A DNA stretch of 64,000 nucleotides from assembly GCF_020531845.1 (NCBI RefSeq), contig NZ_JAJAVF010000004.1:1-64000 (forward strand). Direction: 5' to 3'. The notes below the pieces were generated by a model that ran no database searches, was not told the DNA's origin, and was given only the letters and a program-made list of their open reading frames with translations. The stretch is from Methylobacillus methanolivorans. GTDB taxonomy: Bacteria > Pseudomonadota > Gammaproteobacteria > Burkholderiales > Methylophilaceae. Positions 28,304 to 37,855 of this stretch are shown piece after piece. How positions within the stretch are numbered: the first letter of the stretch is position 1; each line of letters starts with the position of its first letter. Made by a program: the position numbers and the translations under genes.

Positions 28304-28312
28304 TGCTAAAAT
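28304..28312 (+). promoter_or_regulatory. Extended -10 element before hemC
   Basis: TGC-TAAAAT forms an extended -10 followed by a GC-rich stretch, 57 bp before the hemC ATG. No clear -35 is seen. hemC may thus have its own promoter in addition to any read-through from the two-component genes. Confidence 0.4.
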
Positions 28313-28368
28313 GGCGCTTTCAATAACAACTTGGCTGTAAGCGCATCGCCCACCAGCCCCACTCACTG

Positions 28369-29301
28369 ATGAATGCTCCCAAGAAACTGGTGATCGCCTC
28401 GCGTGAAAGCGCATTGGCCATGTGGCAGGCAGAACATATACAGGCCCGCCTGCAGGCCCTATACCCAGACACTCAAGTCACTATCCTCGGCATGACCACC
28501 ACCGGCGACCAGATTCTCGATTCCCCGCTTGCCCGAATTGGCGGCAAGGGCTTGTTCGTCAAGGAGCTGGAGCAGGCATTGGCAGATGGTCGGGCCGACT
28601 TGGCAGTACACTCCATGAAGGATGTCCCGATGCACTTGCCGCCAGGCTTTGCCTTGGCAGCGATTGGCGAGCGTGAAGACCCGCGTGATGCTTTTGTATC
28701 CAACAATTACCCCAACCTAGAATCGTTGCCCGCAGGCAGTATCGTCGGCACCTCGAGCCTGCGCCGCCAGAGCCAGCTACAGGCGCGTTTTCCTGCCCTG
28801 AAAGTCGAATCCCTGCGTGGTAACCTGCAAACCCGCTTGCGCAAGCTGGATGAAGGCCAATATGCTGCCATCATCCTCGCCGCTGCCGGCCTTAAGCGCC
28901 TGGGGCTGGAAGACCGTATTCGCGAAGCCATTGACCCTGACCAGAGCATACCCGCAGTCGGGCAAGGCGCACTGGGCATCGAAATCAATGCCGAACGCCA
29001 TGATCTGCTGGATATTCTGGCACCACTCAACCATGCCGAGACCGCCGCCTGTGTGGAGGCGGAACGCGGTATGAGCCGCGCACTGGCGGGCAGTTGCCAG
29101 GTGCCGCTAGGTGCGTTTGCACAGCAACAAGGCGATACGCTGCATATGACCGGCTTTGTCGCCAGCATCGACGGCAAGGAGCTATTACGTGAGTCTGCCC
29201 AAGGCCGTGCCAATCAACCCGAAGCACTGGGCCAGGCGCTGGCTGCGCAATTGGTGGCACGCGGTGCAGACCGTATTCTTGCCGCACTTGCCCATGACTG
29301 A
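28369..29301 (+). CDS. hemC: Porphobilinogen deaminase (hydroxymethylbilane synthase)
   Basis: Polymerises four porphobilinogens into hydroxymethylbilane. The 310-residue protein has the start [19 protein letters not shown], the arginine-rich substrate site [11 protein letters not shown] and [11 protein letters not shown], and the cofactor-bearing C243 in [10 protein letters not shown]. It is the first gene of hemC-hemD-hemX-hemY. Confidence 0.97.
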   Translation: MNAPKKLVIASRESALAMWQAEHIQARLQALYPDTQVTILGMTTTGDQILDSPLARIGGKGLFVKELEQALADGRADLAVHSMKDVPMHLPPGFALAAIGEREDPRDAFVSNNYPNLESLPAGSIVGTSSLRRQSQLQARFPALKVESLRGNLQTRLRKLDEGQYAAIILAAAGLKRLGLEDRIREAIDPDQSIPAVGQGALGIEINAERHDLLDILAPLNHAETAACVEAERGMSRALAGSCQVPLGAFAQQQGDTLHMTGFVASIDGKELLRESAQGRANQPEALGQALAAQLVARGADRILAALAHD

Positions 29302-29309
29302 TTGCCCTC

Positions 29310-30077
29310 ATGATTGATTTAACAGGCCGCCATATTGCGATTACGCGGCCGCTGGACCAGGCCACGCGCCTGAGCCGCATGATAGCTACCGCTGGCGGTG
29401 ATACCACCAGCTTTCCGCTGATCGCCATTACTGCATTAGAAGATAACAGCGCCTTTATCCACGCCCTGGATAACGTGGCTGCGCAAGACTGGCTGATTTT
29501 CATCAGCTCCAATGCCGTGCAATACGGCATGCCCAGCATCCAGGCCAGGCTTGAGCCATGCACCCGAAAACCGCGTTTTGCCGCTATAGGCCCGGTAACG
29601 GCGGCTGAACTGATGCAATATGGCGTGACAAATGTTCTGCAACCCGAGCACCGCTTTGACAGCGAATCCCTGCTTGCCCTGCCGGACATGCAAGCAGTGC
29701 AGGGACAACGCATGATGATCGTGCGCGGTATCGGTGGTCGCGAACTGATGGCCGACACCTTGCGCAGCCGCGGTGCCGAAGTGCGCTTTGCCGAATGCTA
29801 TCGCCGTATCAACCCGCAAACAGATGCAGGAAAATTGCAAACGCTATGGCACAATGGGCACTTGGATACCATCGTGGTAACCAGTAGCGAAGCCATGCGC
29901 CACCTGCTTGCCTTAACCAGCAATGGCAGCGCAGAGTGGCTGCGTGGCACCACAATCTGCGTCAACCATGCCCGCATCGCCGAACTGCCAGCTAGCCTGG
30001 GCCTGCGTGTACGGGTTGCGACAGCACCCGGGGATGACGCCATGCTGCAATGTATAAGTGAAGTAAACCATGACTGA
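29310..30077 (+). CDS. hemD: Uroporphyrinogen-III synthase
   Basis: Closes and isomerises hydroxymethylbilane to uroporphyrinogen III. The 255-residue protein is weakly conserved like the whole family, but has the start HIAITRPLDQATRLSRMI, ISSNAVQYGM, FAAIGPVTAAEL, and VTSSEAMRHLL in the second half. It lies 8 bp after hemC and overlaps hemX by 8 nt. Confidence 0.93.
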   Translation: MIDLTGRHIAITRPLDQATRLSRMIATAGGDTTSFPLIAITALEDNSAFIHALDNVAAQDWLIFISSNAVQYGMPSIQARLEPCTRKPRFAAIGPVTAAELMQYGVTNVLQPEHRFDSESLLALPDMQAVQGQRMMIVRGIGGRELMADTLRSRGAEVRFAECYRRINPQTDAGKLQTLWHNGHLDTIVVTSSEAMRHLLALTSNGSAEWLRGTTICVNHARIAELPASLGLRVRVATAPGDDAMLQCISEVNHD

Positions 30078-31164
30078 ACAACAATCGCCTGATACCCAGA
30101 CACCATCACCTGCGCCGGTCCAGATATCGCGCAAGCCCTCTTCGCTTGCCTGGATCGCCCTGCTATTGGCTCTTGGTGCCATTGCCTTTATTTCTTGGCA
30201 AGCGCTGCATACGCGCCAGCGCCTCAATGGCCTGGAACAGTCATTAACGCAACGTCTGGAACAGTTCAACGGCAGCAATCAACAAAGCCTGGCCTTGGCC
30301 AAAAACGCTGACGAGCGTAGCACGGAGGCCACCAGCCGCATCATCCGCCTAGAGCAACAACTGGCAGAATCACGCGACCAGCAGGAAGCCCTACAAACAC
30401 TATACCTGGAGCTGGTCAACAATCACGACGAACGCGTGATTGCCGAAGTAGAGCAATTATTGGTCATCGCAAACCAACAACTACAGCTCGCAGGCAATAT
30501 CAAACCTGCGCTGCTAGCACTGCAAACAGCGGATTCGCGCTTGCAGCAAATGGATAGCGTACCCGCTGTGCAGTTACGCAAAGCGATTGCCAAGGATATT
30601 CAACGTCTGCAAGAGCTGCCGCAGATCGATACCATCGGCATCAGCCTCAAGCTGGAAAACCTCATTGAAGGCATCAACAAATTGCCTTTGGTCAGTGACC
30701 GCCACCCGAAAGCCACGATTGCCGAAGCCACCATGGCTGAAGAAAACCAGTTTCGCAGGCTACTCCGCGAAATCTGGGACGATCTCAAACACATGATCCG
30801 CCTTGAGCGAGTTGACCGGCCAGAGCCGCCATTACTGGCACCAGACCAGACCTTCTTCCTGCGCGAAAACCTCAAGCTGCACCTGCTCACCGCCAGAACA
30901 GCCTTGCTACAGCATGATGAAAGCTCTTACCGCGCCGATCTACACCAGGCTGAACACTGGATACGCAATTATTTCGACCTGCGTGAACAAAGTACCATTG
31001 CAGCCCTTGATACATTGAAGCAGCTTTCCGCCAGCAGCATCGTGATCCAATTACCGGACATTTCCGAGACCCTGGGCCTGGCAAGCAAATACAAGCTGAC
31101 CCTGGAGCGCGCTAACAACTCTGAGCGAACCAATGACCGCGTCAACCTGGAACGAGGTGAATAG
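30070..31164 (+). CDS. hemX: HemX-like membrane protein
   Basis: 364 residues: a Pro/Ser/Thr-rich cytoplasmic N-terminus, one membrane segment at about 28-47, then a long periplasmic helical region with coiled-coil heptads (about 50-130) and the family segment NFDLREQSTIAAL-like (NYFDLREQSTIAALDTLKQL). The Proteobacterial HemX family has no assigned enzyme activity; the old methyltransferase label is not supported by motifs here. It overlaps hemD and hemY, so the operon is tight. Confidence 0.88.
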   Translation: MTEQQSPDTQTPSPAPVQISRKPSSLAWIALLLALGAIAFISWQALHTRQRLNGLEQSLTQRLEQFNGSNQQSLALAKNADERSTEATSRIIRLEQQLAESRDQQEALQTLYLELVNNHDERVIAEVEQLLVIANQQLQLAGNIKPALLALQTADSRLQQMDSVPAVQLRKAIAKDIQRLQELPQIDTIGISLKLENLIEGINKLPLVSDRHPKATIAEATMAEENQFRRLLREIWDDLKHMIRLERVDRPEPPLLAPDQTFFLRENLKLHLLTARTALLQHDESSYRADLHQAEHWIRNYFDLREQSTIAALDTLKQLSASSIVIQLPDISETLGLASKYKLTLERANNSERTNDRVNLERGE

Positions 31165-32345
31165 TGCGCGTATTGATCTGGATCCTGCTGATACTGGCGC
31201 TCGCTATCGGTGTTTCACTACTAGCGGGAAATAACGAAGGCTATGTGCTGATTGTTCGGCCACCCTACCGCCTGGAGCTGTCACTCAACCTGCTGCTTAT
31301 CTTGGTCGTGCTGGCATTTGCCTCGCTGCATCTGCTGTTGCGCTTTATCCATTATGCCCGTGACTTGCCCGCTAACGTGCGCGCCTACAAGGAAAACCGC
31401 CGCATTCGCCTGGGTCATGCCGCCTTGCTGGAGGCCTTGCATGCCATGAGCCAAGGCCGCTATCAGGCGGCACAAAAAGCCGCCTCAAAAGCACTTGATT
31501 ACGGTGAAGACCCCAGCTTGACTGCACTGCTGGCCGCGCGCGCCTCACACAAGCTCAAGCAAAAAGGCCAGCGTGATTATTACCTCGCTGAGGCAGAACG
31601 CCTGGCACCCGAGGCCGCCGTCGCACGCCTCTTGCTGCAAGCAGAGCTACTGGTTGATGACCGCTTGTATAGCCAGGCCTTGGATGTGCTGCACAAGATC
31701 GAGAAACTAGAGTCGAAATTTGTCCCTGGCATGCGGCTTGAGCTGAAAGTGCAGATACGCCTCAACAACTGGGAGCAAGTCCTGGTGCTGTTGCAACAGC
31801 TGGAAAAACATGATGGCATGGAAAGCTGGCAAGCCAGGGAAATCCGTCATCAAGCGCACCAATACTTGATTGAGCGTCACGGCAAGGACTTGAACACGCT
31901 AATGGCCTACTGGAAAAAAGTGCCGGAGGATGACAAGCTCAATTCGCGTATTGCCAGCATGGCCGCTGATGCCTTTATTGCCTTGAACGCAGGCAACCAG
32001 GCTCAGGAGGTATTGGAAATGAGCCTGACCAAGACTTGGGACAGCGAGCTTGCTGGCAAGCTGGGCGATTGCAGCAGCACCAATCCACACAAACAGTTGC
32101 AACAAGCAGAGCACTGGTTGCTGAGTCATGAGCAGGATGCAAACCTGCTGCTATCGCTGGGTAAGATGTGTATTCGCCTCAGCCTGTGGGGCAAGGCGCA
32201 AAGTTACCTGGAGGCCAGTATCAGTGTGCAACCTTCTGCCGAAGCCCACCTCACCTTGGCGCGATTGCTGGAAAGCCGTGGCGAAAGCGATGCCGCCAAC
32301 CAGCATTACCGCTTGAGCGTGCAATTCTGCCGCGAAGATAAATAG
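31164..32345 (+). CDS. hemY: HemY-like TPR membrane protein
   Basis: 393 residues: two N-terminal membrane segments (about 3-22 and 38-60), then TPR-like helical repeats through the rest (for example ALLEALHAMSQGRYQAAQKAASKAL). This is the Proteobacterial HemY family encoded in heme operons, not the Bacillus protoporphyrinogen oxidase of the same name. Its role in heme synthesis is unclear. The start overlaps the hemX stop by 1 nt. Confidence 0.9.
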   Translation: MRVLIWILLILALAIGVSLLAGNNEGYVLIVRPPYRLELSLNLLLILVVLAFASLHLLLRFIHYARDLPANVRAYKENRRIRLGHAALLEALHAMSQGRYQAAQKAASKALDYGEDPSLTALLAARASHKLKQKGQRDYYLAEAERLAPEAAVARLLLQAELLVDDRLYSQALDVLHKIEKLESKFVPGMRLELKVQIRLNNWEQVLVLLQQLEKHDGMESWQAREIRHQAHQYLIERHGKDLNTLMAYWKKVPEDDKLNSRIASMAADAFIALNAGNQAQEVLEMSLTKTWDSELAGKLGDCSSTNPHKQLQQAEHWLLSHEQDANLLLSLGKMCIRLSLWGKAQSYLEASISVQPSAEAHLTLARLLESRGESDAANQHYRLSVQFCREDK

Positions 32346-32410
32346 CAGCTTACCAGTGCTGGCGAACAAGGTGTTTGCCAGCACTTACTCACTCGCTATC
32401 GCAGGTCAAT

Positions 32411-33439
32411 CTAGACGGTCACCTTTGCTACCGGATTGGCAAAGGTAAACGCATCGGAGAAAAACTCCTCTTCAGGCAAACCATGGCTCTGGAAATCACG
32501 GTGAGCCACCTCCACCATTTGCGGCGCACCGCAACAATAAACCTGATAACCCTGCATATCCGGATGATCCTCCAGCACGGCCTGGTGAACCAATCCAGTA
32601 CGCCCTTGCCAGGCATCGTCAGGTGCAGGGTCAGACAGTACCGGGATATAGCGGAATGAGGGGTTTTCTGCCTGCCACCGTTGCGGCAGGTCATCGAGGT
32701 AAAGGTCTTCGCGCGTTCTGGCACCCCAATACAGCGTTATCGGGCGCTTGATGCCCAACTGCAGAGCATGCTCGACTATACCTTTGACCGGCGCAAATCC
32801 AGTTCCCCCAGCGACCAGGATCACCGGGCATGTACTGTCTTCGCGCAGAAAGAATGTGCCAAAAGGCCCTTCAATACGCAGGATGGTTTTTTCCTGCATT
32901 TCATTGAATACATATTGGGTAAATTGACCGCCGGGCACCAAACGCATATGCAATTCCAGGAAGCGATCATGATGCGGGGCATTGGCCAGCGAGAATGCCC
33001 TGCGACGACCATCCTTGAGCAGGAATTCGATATATTGCCCGGCCATGAACTGCATACGTTCATTGCTAGGTAACTTGAGCGTCATTCCCATGACATCGTG
33101 GGAGAGTTTTTCCAGCTTTTCTACACGTACCGGCATAATCCGCGGTGGAATGCCTTCGCCCGCAACTTCCCGGCACTCAATCACCAGGTCAGACAAAGGC
33201 TGGGCACAGCAAAACAAGGCTTTGCCTGTTTTCCTCTCATCCTCGCTCAGCGCACTATCAAAATACTCGCCATCACTCACCTCTCCTGCCAACACCTGGC
33301 CTTTGCAGGCACCACAGGTACCATTGCGACAGCCATAAGGCAGGTTAATCCCTGCATCAATCGCAGCATCCAATACGGTATCGCCCTCATCCACCGTAAA
33401 AACACGGTCGCTGGGCTTAATGATGACTTGAAAAGACAT
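32411..33439 (-). CDS. Ferredoxin-type NAD(P)H reductase (AscD/Mmoc-like)
   Basis: Electron-transfer flavoprotein. The 342-residue protein has an N-terminal plant-type 2Fe-2S domain with cysteines C37, C42 and C45 and a fourth at 77/78, an FAD domain (RAFSLANAPHH), and an NAD domain (GGTGFAPVKGI). Databases often name such proteins CDP-6-deoxy-delta-3,4-glucoseen reductase, but no deoxysugar genes are nearby; it resembles reductase subunits of oxygenases. The true electron acceptor is unknown. It is a single gene transcribed towards hemY. Confidence 0.88.
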   Translation of the reverse strand: MSFQVIIKPSDRVFTVDEGDTVLDAAIDAGINLPYGCRNGTCGACKGQVLAGEVSDGEYFDSALSEDERKTGKALFCCAQPLSDLVIECREVAGEGIPPRIMPVRVEKLEKLSHDVMGMTLKLPSNERMQFMAGQYIEFLLKDGRRRAFSLANAPHHDRFLELHMRLVPGGQFTQYVFNEMQEKTILRIEGPFGTFFLREDSTCPVILVAGGTGFAPVKGIVEHALQLGIKRPITLYWGARTREDLYLDDLPQRWQAENPSFRYIPVLSDPAPDDAWQGRTGLVHQAVLEDHPDMQGYQVYCCGAPQMVEVAHRDFQSHGLPEEEFFSDAFTFANPVAKVTV

Positions 33440-33580
33440 GAAGGAATCCTGAACCTATGCGCTTGGCCATGTCCCTGTACCACACTGTTCTTTAGTTTGA
33501 AGTCTCAACATCTAGGCGATACTAAAGAAAATAAACAGGCGATCAACAGGCCAGAAAAAGCTTGCAAGTCTAGCATAGCG

Positions 33581-34030
33581 CTAGTCTTCACGGCGGTACT
33601 CACCCTCAATCACATCGCCAGCGGATGGCGAGCGAGTAGTTTCTTGTTGATATTCACGCTGATTGGTTTCACGTGAAACGACATCATCGTCATTGGCAGC
33701 TTGCGGTAGCTTGCCACCTCCAGGCAACAGCAACAGGATCACGGCAAATACATCACTGATTACACCGGGTATCAGCAGCAGGATGCCCGCCAACAAGTTC
33801 TTGGCACTACCAAACACGGCTCGCAGAGGCGTTCCACCTGCTTGCAGGGTTTGTGCCATACGCCCCACCATCAACAGCTTTTCATCCTGGATCAAACGCC
33901 AGCCCAGGATACCAATCAAAATCAGATAAGCCAGCACCAACCAGCCATATCTTGCAGCCAACTCCACCAGCACCCATATCTCAGCGAGAGGGAAAGCGAG
34001 TAAAATCAGCAAGAGGAAAAGAAAACGCAT
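33581..34030 (-). CDS. fxsA: FxsA family membrane protein
   Basis: 149 residues with several hydrophobic segments in the first 110 (FLFLLLILLAFPLAEIWVLVELAARYGW, ILLLIPGVISDVFAVILLLLPG), the FxsA (phage-exclusion suppressor) family pattern, and a polar C-terminal tail. The function is not well defined; it affects exclusion of phage T7 in E. coli. Its start codon overlaps that of the divergent cutA in the sequence CATG. Confidence 0.87.
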   Translation of the reverse strand: MRFLFLLLILLAFPLAEIWVLVELAARYGWLVLAYLILIGILGWRLIQDEKLLMVGRMAQTLQAGGTPLRAVFGSAKNLLAGILLLIPGVISDVFAVILLLLPGGGKLPQAANDDDVVSRETNQREYQQETTRSPSAGDVIEGEYRRED

Positions 34031-34376
34031 GAAACTTCAATCTCCATCATTAGAAAACATTGAGGCTGTCTTGGTATTGACCAATATGCCAGATCAAGAC
34101 AGCGCAGAAACCATGGCCCGCACCTTGGTCAGCAGAAAGCTGGCAGCTTGCGTCAACCTGCTCGCTCCTTGCCAATCGTTTTACCAGTGGCAGGGCAAAC
34201 TGGAAACCGCAACGGAAACGCCCATGCTCATCAAGACCACCAGCCTGCGCTATCCTGAACTTGAGCAAGCCATCCACGAGCTGCATCCTTACGAACTTCC
34301 CGAGATTATTCGTGTCTCAGTCACGGGCGGGCTACCAGCCTATCTTACATGGCTACACCAGGAAACCCAGGCTTGA
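34029..34376 (+). CDS. cutA: Divalent-cation tolerance protein CutA
   Basis: Small trimeric PII-like protein linked to copper tolerance. The 115-residue protein has the family stretches VLTNMPDQDSAETMARTLVSRKLAACVNLL and the C-terminal ELHPYELPEIIRVSVTGG...YLTWL. AGAGGA lies about 10 nt upstream of the ATG, inside the divergent fxsA gene. dsbD follows with an overlap; cutA-dsbD is a frequent pair in proteobacteria. Confidence 0.94.
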   Translation: MKLQSPSLENIEAVLVLTNMPDQDSAETMARTLVSRKLAACVNLLAPCQSFYQWQGKLETATETPMLIKTTSLRYPELEQAIHELHPYELPEIIRVSVTGGLPAYLTWLHQETQA

Positions 34377-36229
34377 ACTCTGCATTACAGCGCTGTTTCA
34401 CATTCATCCTGTTGCTCTGCACTTTACTGTTCAGCACCAATATGGCGCTGGCTGCTGGCAATAGCCAATTTGGCGAATGGCTGAACCAGGGACGGAATGC
34501 TTTTCTCGGGGACAACAACGACAATATTCTGCCGCCTGAGCAAGCTTTCAAGCTCCAGGTCGAATTAATTGATGCCGACCACCTGCAAGCAGCGTTCAAA
34601 ATAGCCCCAGGGCACTACCTCTACAAAGACAGAATCAAGTTCGAGCTTGAACCGGCAGCACATGGCGTCCGTGAAATCCTGCTGCCCGCTGGTGACTGGA
34701 AACAAGACCCCACATTTGGCCGCACTGAAGTATTTCACCGCGACTTCATTGCCGAACTAAGGCTGGCACTCGCTTCCACTTCAGCAGGCAACCTCACACT
34801 CAAGGCCACTTATCAGGGCTGTAGCGAAAAGGGCCTGTGCTACCCCCCCACACACCAAACCATTGCTTTAGGCTCCCTGCATGCGACCACAAGCAACAGC
34901 GCAGGTTCCTCCACCAAACCGACCCAGGCCGAACACGACCGCGCTAGCAACCTGCTCGCCAGCGGCAAGCTCTGGCTCATTATTGTCGGCTTCTTCGGCT
35001 TTGGCTTGCTACTCTCATTTACCCCTTGCGTGCTTCCGATGATCCCGATTCTTTCCGGCATCATCGTTGGCAGCCAGCGCAAAAGCCGCTTGCACGCTTT
35101 CTGGCTGTCACTGGCTTATACCTTGGGCATGGCATTGAGTTACACCGCAGCAGGCGTAGCGGCTGGGCTTTCCGGCCAGCTACTGAGCGCGGCCCTGCAA
35201 AATGCCTGGGTACTCAGCAGCAGCGCATTGGTTTTTGTGCTGCTGGCGCTATCGATGTTCGGTTTCTATGAACTAAAATTACCCTCTGCCCTCGAAAACC
35301 GCTTAGTGAATGCCAGCAATCGCTTGCCAGGTGGACATTTGCTGGGCGTCTTTGTCATGGGGGCACTCTCTGCGCTGATCGTTAGCCCCTGCGTCGCAGC
35401 TCCGCTCGCGGGCGCCTTGATTTATATCGGCCAAACACAGGACGTCATGCTGGGTGCAACCGCCTTGTTTGCCTTGTCTATCGGCATGGGCGTTCCCTTA
35501 CTGTTAATAGGTGCTTCTGCGGGCTCTTTGCTTCCCAAGGCAGGGCCATGGATGGTGGCTATCCGCCAAGCGTTTGGCGTATTCATGCTAGCTGTCGCCC
35601 TCTGGATCGTATCGCCATTGCTGCCAACCAGTCTGCAACTATTGCTCTGGGCCGCGCTGCTCATCGTACCCGCCGTCTTCATGCGAGCACTGGACAGGCT
35701 CCCGGATACCGCCACGGCTTGGCAGCGCTTCTGGAAAGGCATCGCCATCCTTATGCTACTGGCAGGTACTACCCTAGTCGTTGGTGCAGCATCAGGCGCC
35801 AAGTCGGCCTTACGTCCACTGGAAGGCCTGACAATATCGCAGGCAAGTGCCAGCCTGCCTTTCCAACGCATCAAACGCCTCGCTGACTTGGAGCAAATAT
35901 TGGCGCAAAACCCTGGTAAGCTGGCCATGCTGGATTTTTATGCCGATTGGTGTGCATCTTGCAAGGAAATGGAGCACTTTACCTTCACCAACACCGAAGT
36001 ACGCGCCAACTTGCAGGATTTTATCCTGTTACAGGCCGACGTCACTGCCAACGATGCTGACGACCAGGTACTGCTAAAGCACTTTGGTCTGTTTGGTCCT
36101 CCCGGCATTATCTTCTTTGATCATCAAGGCCAGGAATTGCAGCAACACAGGGTGATCGGCTATCAAGACAGCCAGCAATTCCTCGCCAGCCTGAATTCAG
36201 TAAAAGCCACTCATGACAACACCCAATAA
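34373..36229 (+). CDS. dsbD: Thiol:disulfide interchange protein DsbD
   Basis: Inner-membrane protein passing electrons from cytoplasmic thioredoxin to periplasmic thiols. I prefer TTG 34373, which overlaps the cutA stop as TTGA, has AGGA 9 nt upstream and yields a compact signal peptide ending ALAA; ATG 34349 (8 codons longer) has no ribosome site. Domains in order: periplasmic alpha domain with YQGCSEKGLCYPP, eight-helix membrane domain with paired cysteines in FTPCVLPMIP and VSPCVAAPLAG, and a C-terminal thioredoxin-like domain with WCASC. All six redox cysteines are present. 618 residues. Confidence 0.95.
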   Translation: MNSALQRCFTFILLLCTLLFSTNMALAAGNSQFGEWLNQGRNAFLGDNNDNILPPEQAFKLQVELIDADHLQAAFKIAPGHYLYKDRIKFELEPAAHGVREILLPAGDWKQDPTFGRTEVFHRDFIAELRLALASTSAGNLTLKATYQGCSEKGLCYPPTHQTIALGSLHATTSNSAGSSTKPTQAEHDRASNLLASGKLWLIIVGFFGFGLLLSFTPCVLPMIPILSGIIVGSQRKSRLHAFWLSLAYTLGMALSYTAAGVAAGLSGQLLSAALQNAWVLSSSALVFVLLALSMFGFYELKLPSALENRLVNASNRLPGGHLLGVFVMGALSALIVSPCVAAPLAGALIYIGQTQDVMLGATALFALSIGMGVPLLLIGASAGSLLPKAGPWMVAIRQAFGVFMLAVALWIVSPLLPTSLQLLLWAALLIVPAVFMRALDRLPDTATAWQRFWKGIAILMLLAGTTLVVGAASGAKSALRPLEGLTISQASASLPFQRIKRLADLEQILAQNPGKLAMLDFYADWCASCKEMEHFTFTNTEVRANLQDFILLQADVTANDADDQVLLKHFGLFGPPGIIFFDHQGQELQQHRVIGYQDSQQFLASLNSVKATHDNTQ

Positions 36230-36773
36230 CAAAACTAGCGTGAGCAAAGGCCGCTTTGCCTTGCTGGCATTGATATTTGCTGCCGCCATATTATTGCTTC
36301 AACAATACGGCAGCTCGCCCCGGATAGCGCAGCCAGTCGAAACATTTGCCTCGACCGCCGCATTTTTTGCCGCTCATGCCACCGATCTCCAGCATACTGA
36401 ACAAGCGCTGTCACAATGGCAGGGGCAATTACTGGTCGTGAACTTCTGGGCGACCTGGTGCGCCCCCTGCCGCGAAGAAATGCCAGAGCTGGCAGCTTTG
36501 TCACAAGAACTCGCGGGAAAAGTCACCGTACTTGGCATTTCGCTGGATGATGCAGAAAAAATGCAGGCTTTTGCCCAGCAGACACCAATGCCATACCCAT
36601 TGCTATCAGCGGATATCGAAGGTATGAAGTTGAGTGCATCATTAGGCAACCTGAATAGTGTGGTGCCACATACCGTGATCATCGATTCCGATGGTAAAAT
36701 CCTCAAAAGTTACTTTGGTCGTATTACCAAGCCACTATTGCTGCAAACCCTGCAACCAGCGCTTAACTCCTGA
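36213..36773 (+). CDS. TlpA/ResA-like periplasmic thioredoxin
   Basis: Membrane-tethered thiol-disulfide protein. The 186-residue protein has an N-terminal anchor at about 14-31 and the redox site WCAPC in [17 protein letters not shown]. It overlaps dsbD by 17 nt, so DsbD is the likely electron donor; a role in cytochrome c maturation or general reduction is plausible. About 100 bp of non-coding DNA follow before aroQ. Confidence 0.92.
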   Translation: MTTPNNKTSVSKGRFALLALIFAAAILLLQQYGSSPRIAQPVETFASTAAFFAAHATDLQHTEQALSQWQGQLLVVNFWATWCAPCREEMPELAALSQELAGKVTVLGISLDDAEKMQAFAQQTPMPYPLLSADIEGMKLSASLGNLNSVVPHTVIIDSDGKILKSYFGRITKPLLLQTLQPALNS

Positions 36774-36901
36774 ACTTTCCCTCATGCAGGACAATATCAG
36801 GCAAGTTCGCTAAATTTCGTCAATTCTCTAGACAAAATACCCCAAATTACGGCAAACTTGCAGCCATTAAAGTTGCATTGGCGGTCAAACCGCCCCTATT
36901 C

Positions 36902-37360
36902 ATGGCCCAACCATCCTCCAAAACCGTACTGGTATTGCACGGACCCAACCTGAACCTGCTGGGATTACGTGAACCCAACCATTACGGCTCGGACACCCTG
37001 GAAAGTATCAATGCTCAGCTCAAGCAACAGGCTGATGCCGCTGGCATTGATATTGAAGCCTTCCAGAGTAACGATGAAGCCGTGTTGATAGAGAAAATTC
37101 ACACATTGGCACATACGCCTGTCGATTTCATCATCATCAACCCCGCAGCTTTTACCCATACTTCAGTGGCCTTGCGTGATGCATTGTCCGCAGTGAAGAT
37201 TCCCTTTATTGAAGTCCATCTTTCCAATATCTATGCGCGCGAGTCCTTCCGTCACCACTCGTATTTCTCCGATCTTGCGGTCGGCGTGATCAGTGGCTTG
37301 GGCGCACGTGGATATGCACTGGCGCTGGACTACGCCATCAATAACATTACCCGTGCCTGA
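36902..37360 (+). CDS. aroQ: 3-dehydroquinate dehydratase, type II
   Basis: Third step of the shikimate pathway. The 152-residue protein has the signature [18 protein letters not shown], the catalytic tyrosine being in HYG, plus [16 protein letters not shown] and the active-site [16 protein letters not shown] use ATG 36902; a TTG eight codons upstream is an alternative. A small hairpin (GGCGGT/ACCGCC, 36880-36894) lies just before the ATG and there is no clear ribosome site. aroQ upstream of accBC is the usual order. Confidence 0.96.
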   Translation: MAQPSSKTVLVLHGPNLNLLGLREPNHYGSDTLESINAQLKQQADAAGIDIEAFQSNDEAVLIEKIHTLAHTPVDFIIINPAAFTHTSVALRDALSAVKIPFIEVHLSNIYARESFRHHSYFSDLAVGVISGLGARGYALALDYAINNITRA

Positions 37361-37391
37361 TCGGCACCTCATATACATCTAGAGGTTAACC

Positions 37392-37844
37392 ATGGATTTA
37401 CGCAAACTGAAGAAACTGATCGACCTGGTCGAAGAGTCTGGCATCTCCGAGCTAGAACTCACCGAAGGCGAAGAAAAGGTGCGCATTTCTCGCCACCTGC
37501 CCAACAGCCAGGCACCCGTTCAATTTGCACAACCTTATATCGCTGCCCCTGCCGCACCTCAAGCTGCGGCACCCGTAGCAGCGGCTGAAAATGCAGCCCC
37601 TGCGATCGAAGGCCACGTTGTGAAATCCCCGATGGTAGGCACTTTTTACCGCGCACCTTCCCCTGATGCCAAGACATTCGTTGATGTAGGTAGCAGCGTC
37701 AGTGCTGGCGATACTCTCTGCATTATCGAAGCCATGAAGCTGCTGAACGAGATCGAAGCCGACAAGAGTGGCGTGATCAAGGCAATCCTGGTCGAGAATG
37801 GCCAGCCCGTGGAATATGGTGAACCCCTGTTCATCATTGGCTAG
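37392..37844 (+). CDS. accB: Biotin carboxyl carrier protein of acetyl-CoA carboxylase
   Basis: Carries CO2 on biotin for malonyl-CoA formation, first step of fatty acid synthesis. The 150-residue protein has the N-terminal helical region, an Ala/Pro-rich linker (about 38-72) and the biotinyl domain with the attachment lysine K116 in EAMKLLNEI. It lies 31 bp after aroQ and 11 bp before accC. Confidence 0.97.
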   Translation: MDLRKLKKLIDLVEESGISELELTEGEEKVRISRHLPNSQAPVQFAQPYIAAPAAPQAAAPVAAAENAAPAIEGHVVKSPMVGTFYRAPSPDAKTFVDVGSSVSAGDTLCIIEAMKLLNEIEADKSGVIKAILVENGQPVEYGEPLFIIG

Positions 37845-37855
37845 GAAATATCCTC

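Noticed and set aside
29027..29758. 243-residue open frame on the minus strand
   Set aside because: Opposite hemC and hemD; its serine/arginine-rich composition is that of an antisense shadow.
36880..36894. Hairpin GGCGGT/ACCGCC before aroQ as a possible riboswitch or terminator
   Set aside because: Stem of only six pairs, no T run and no wider conserved fold visible.
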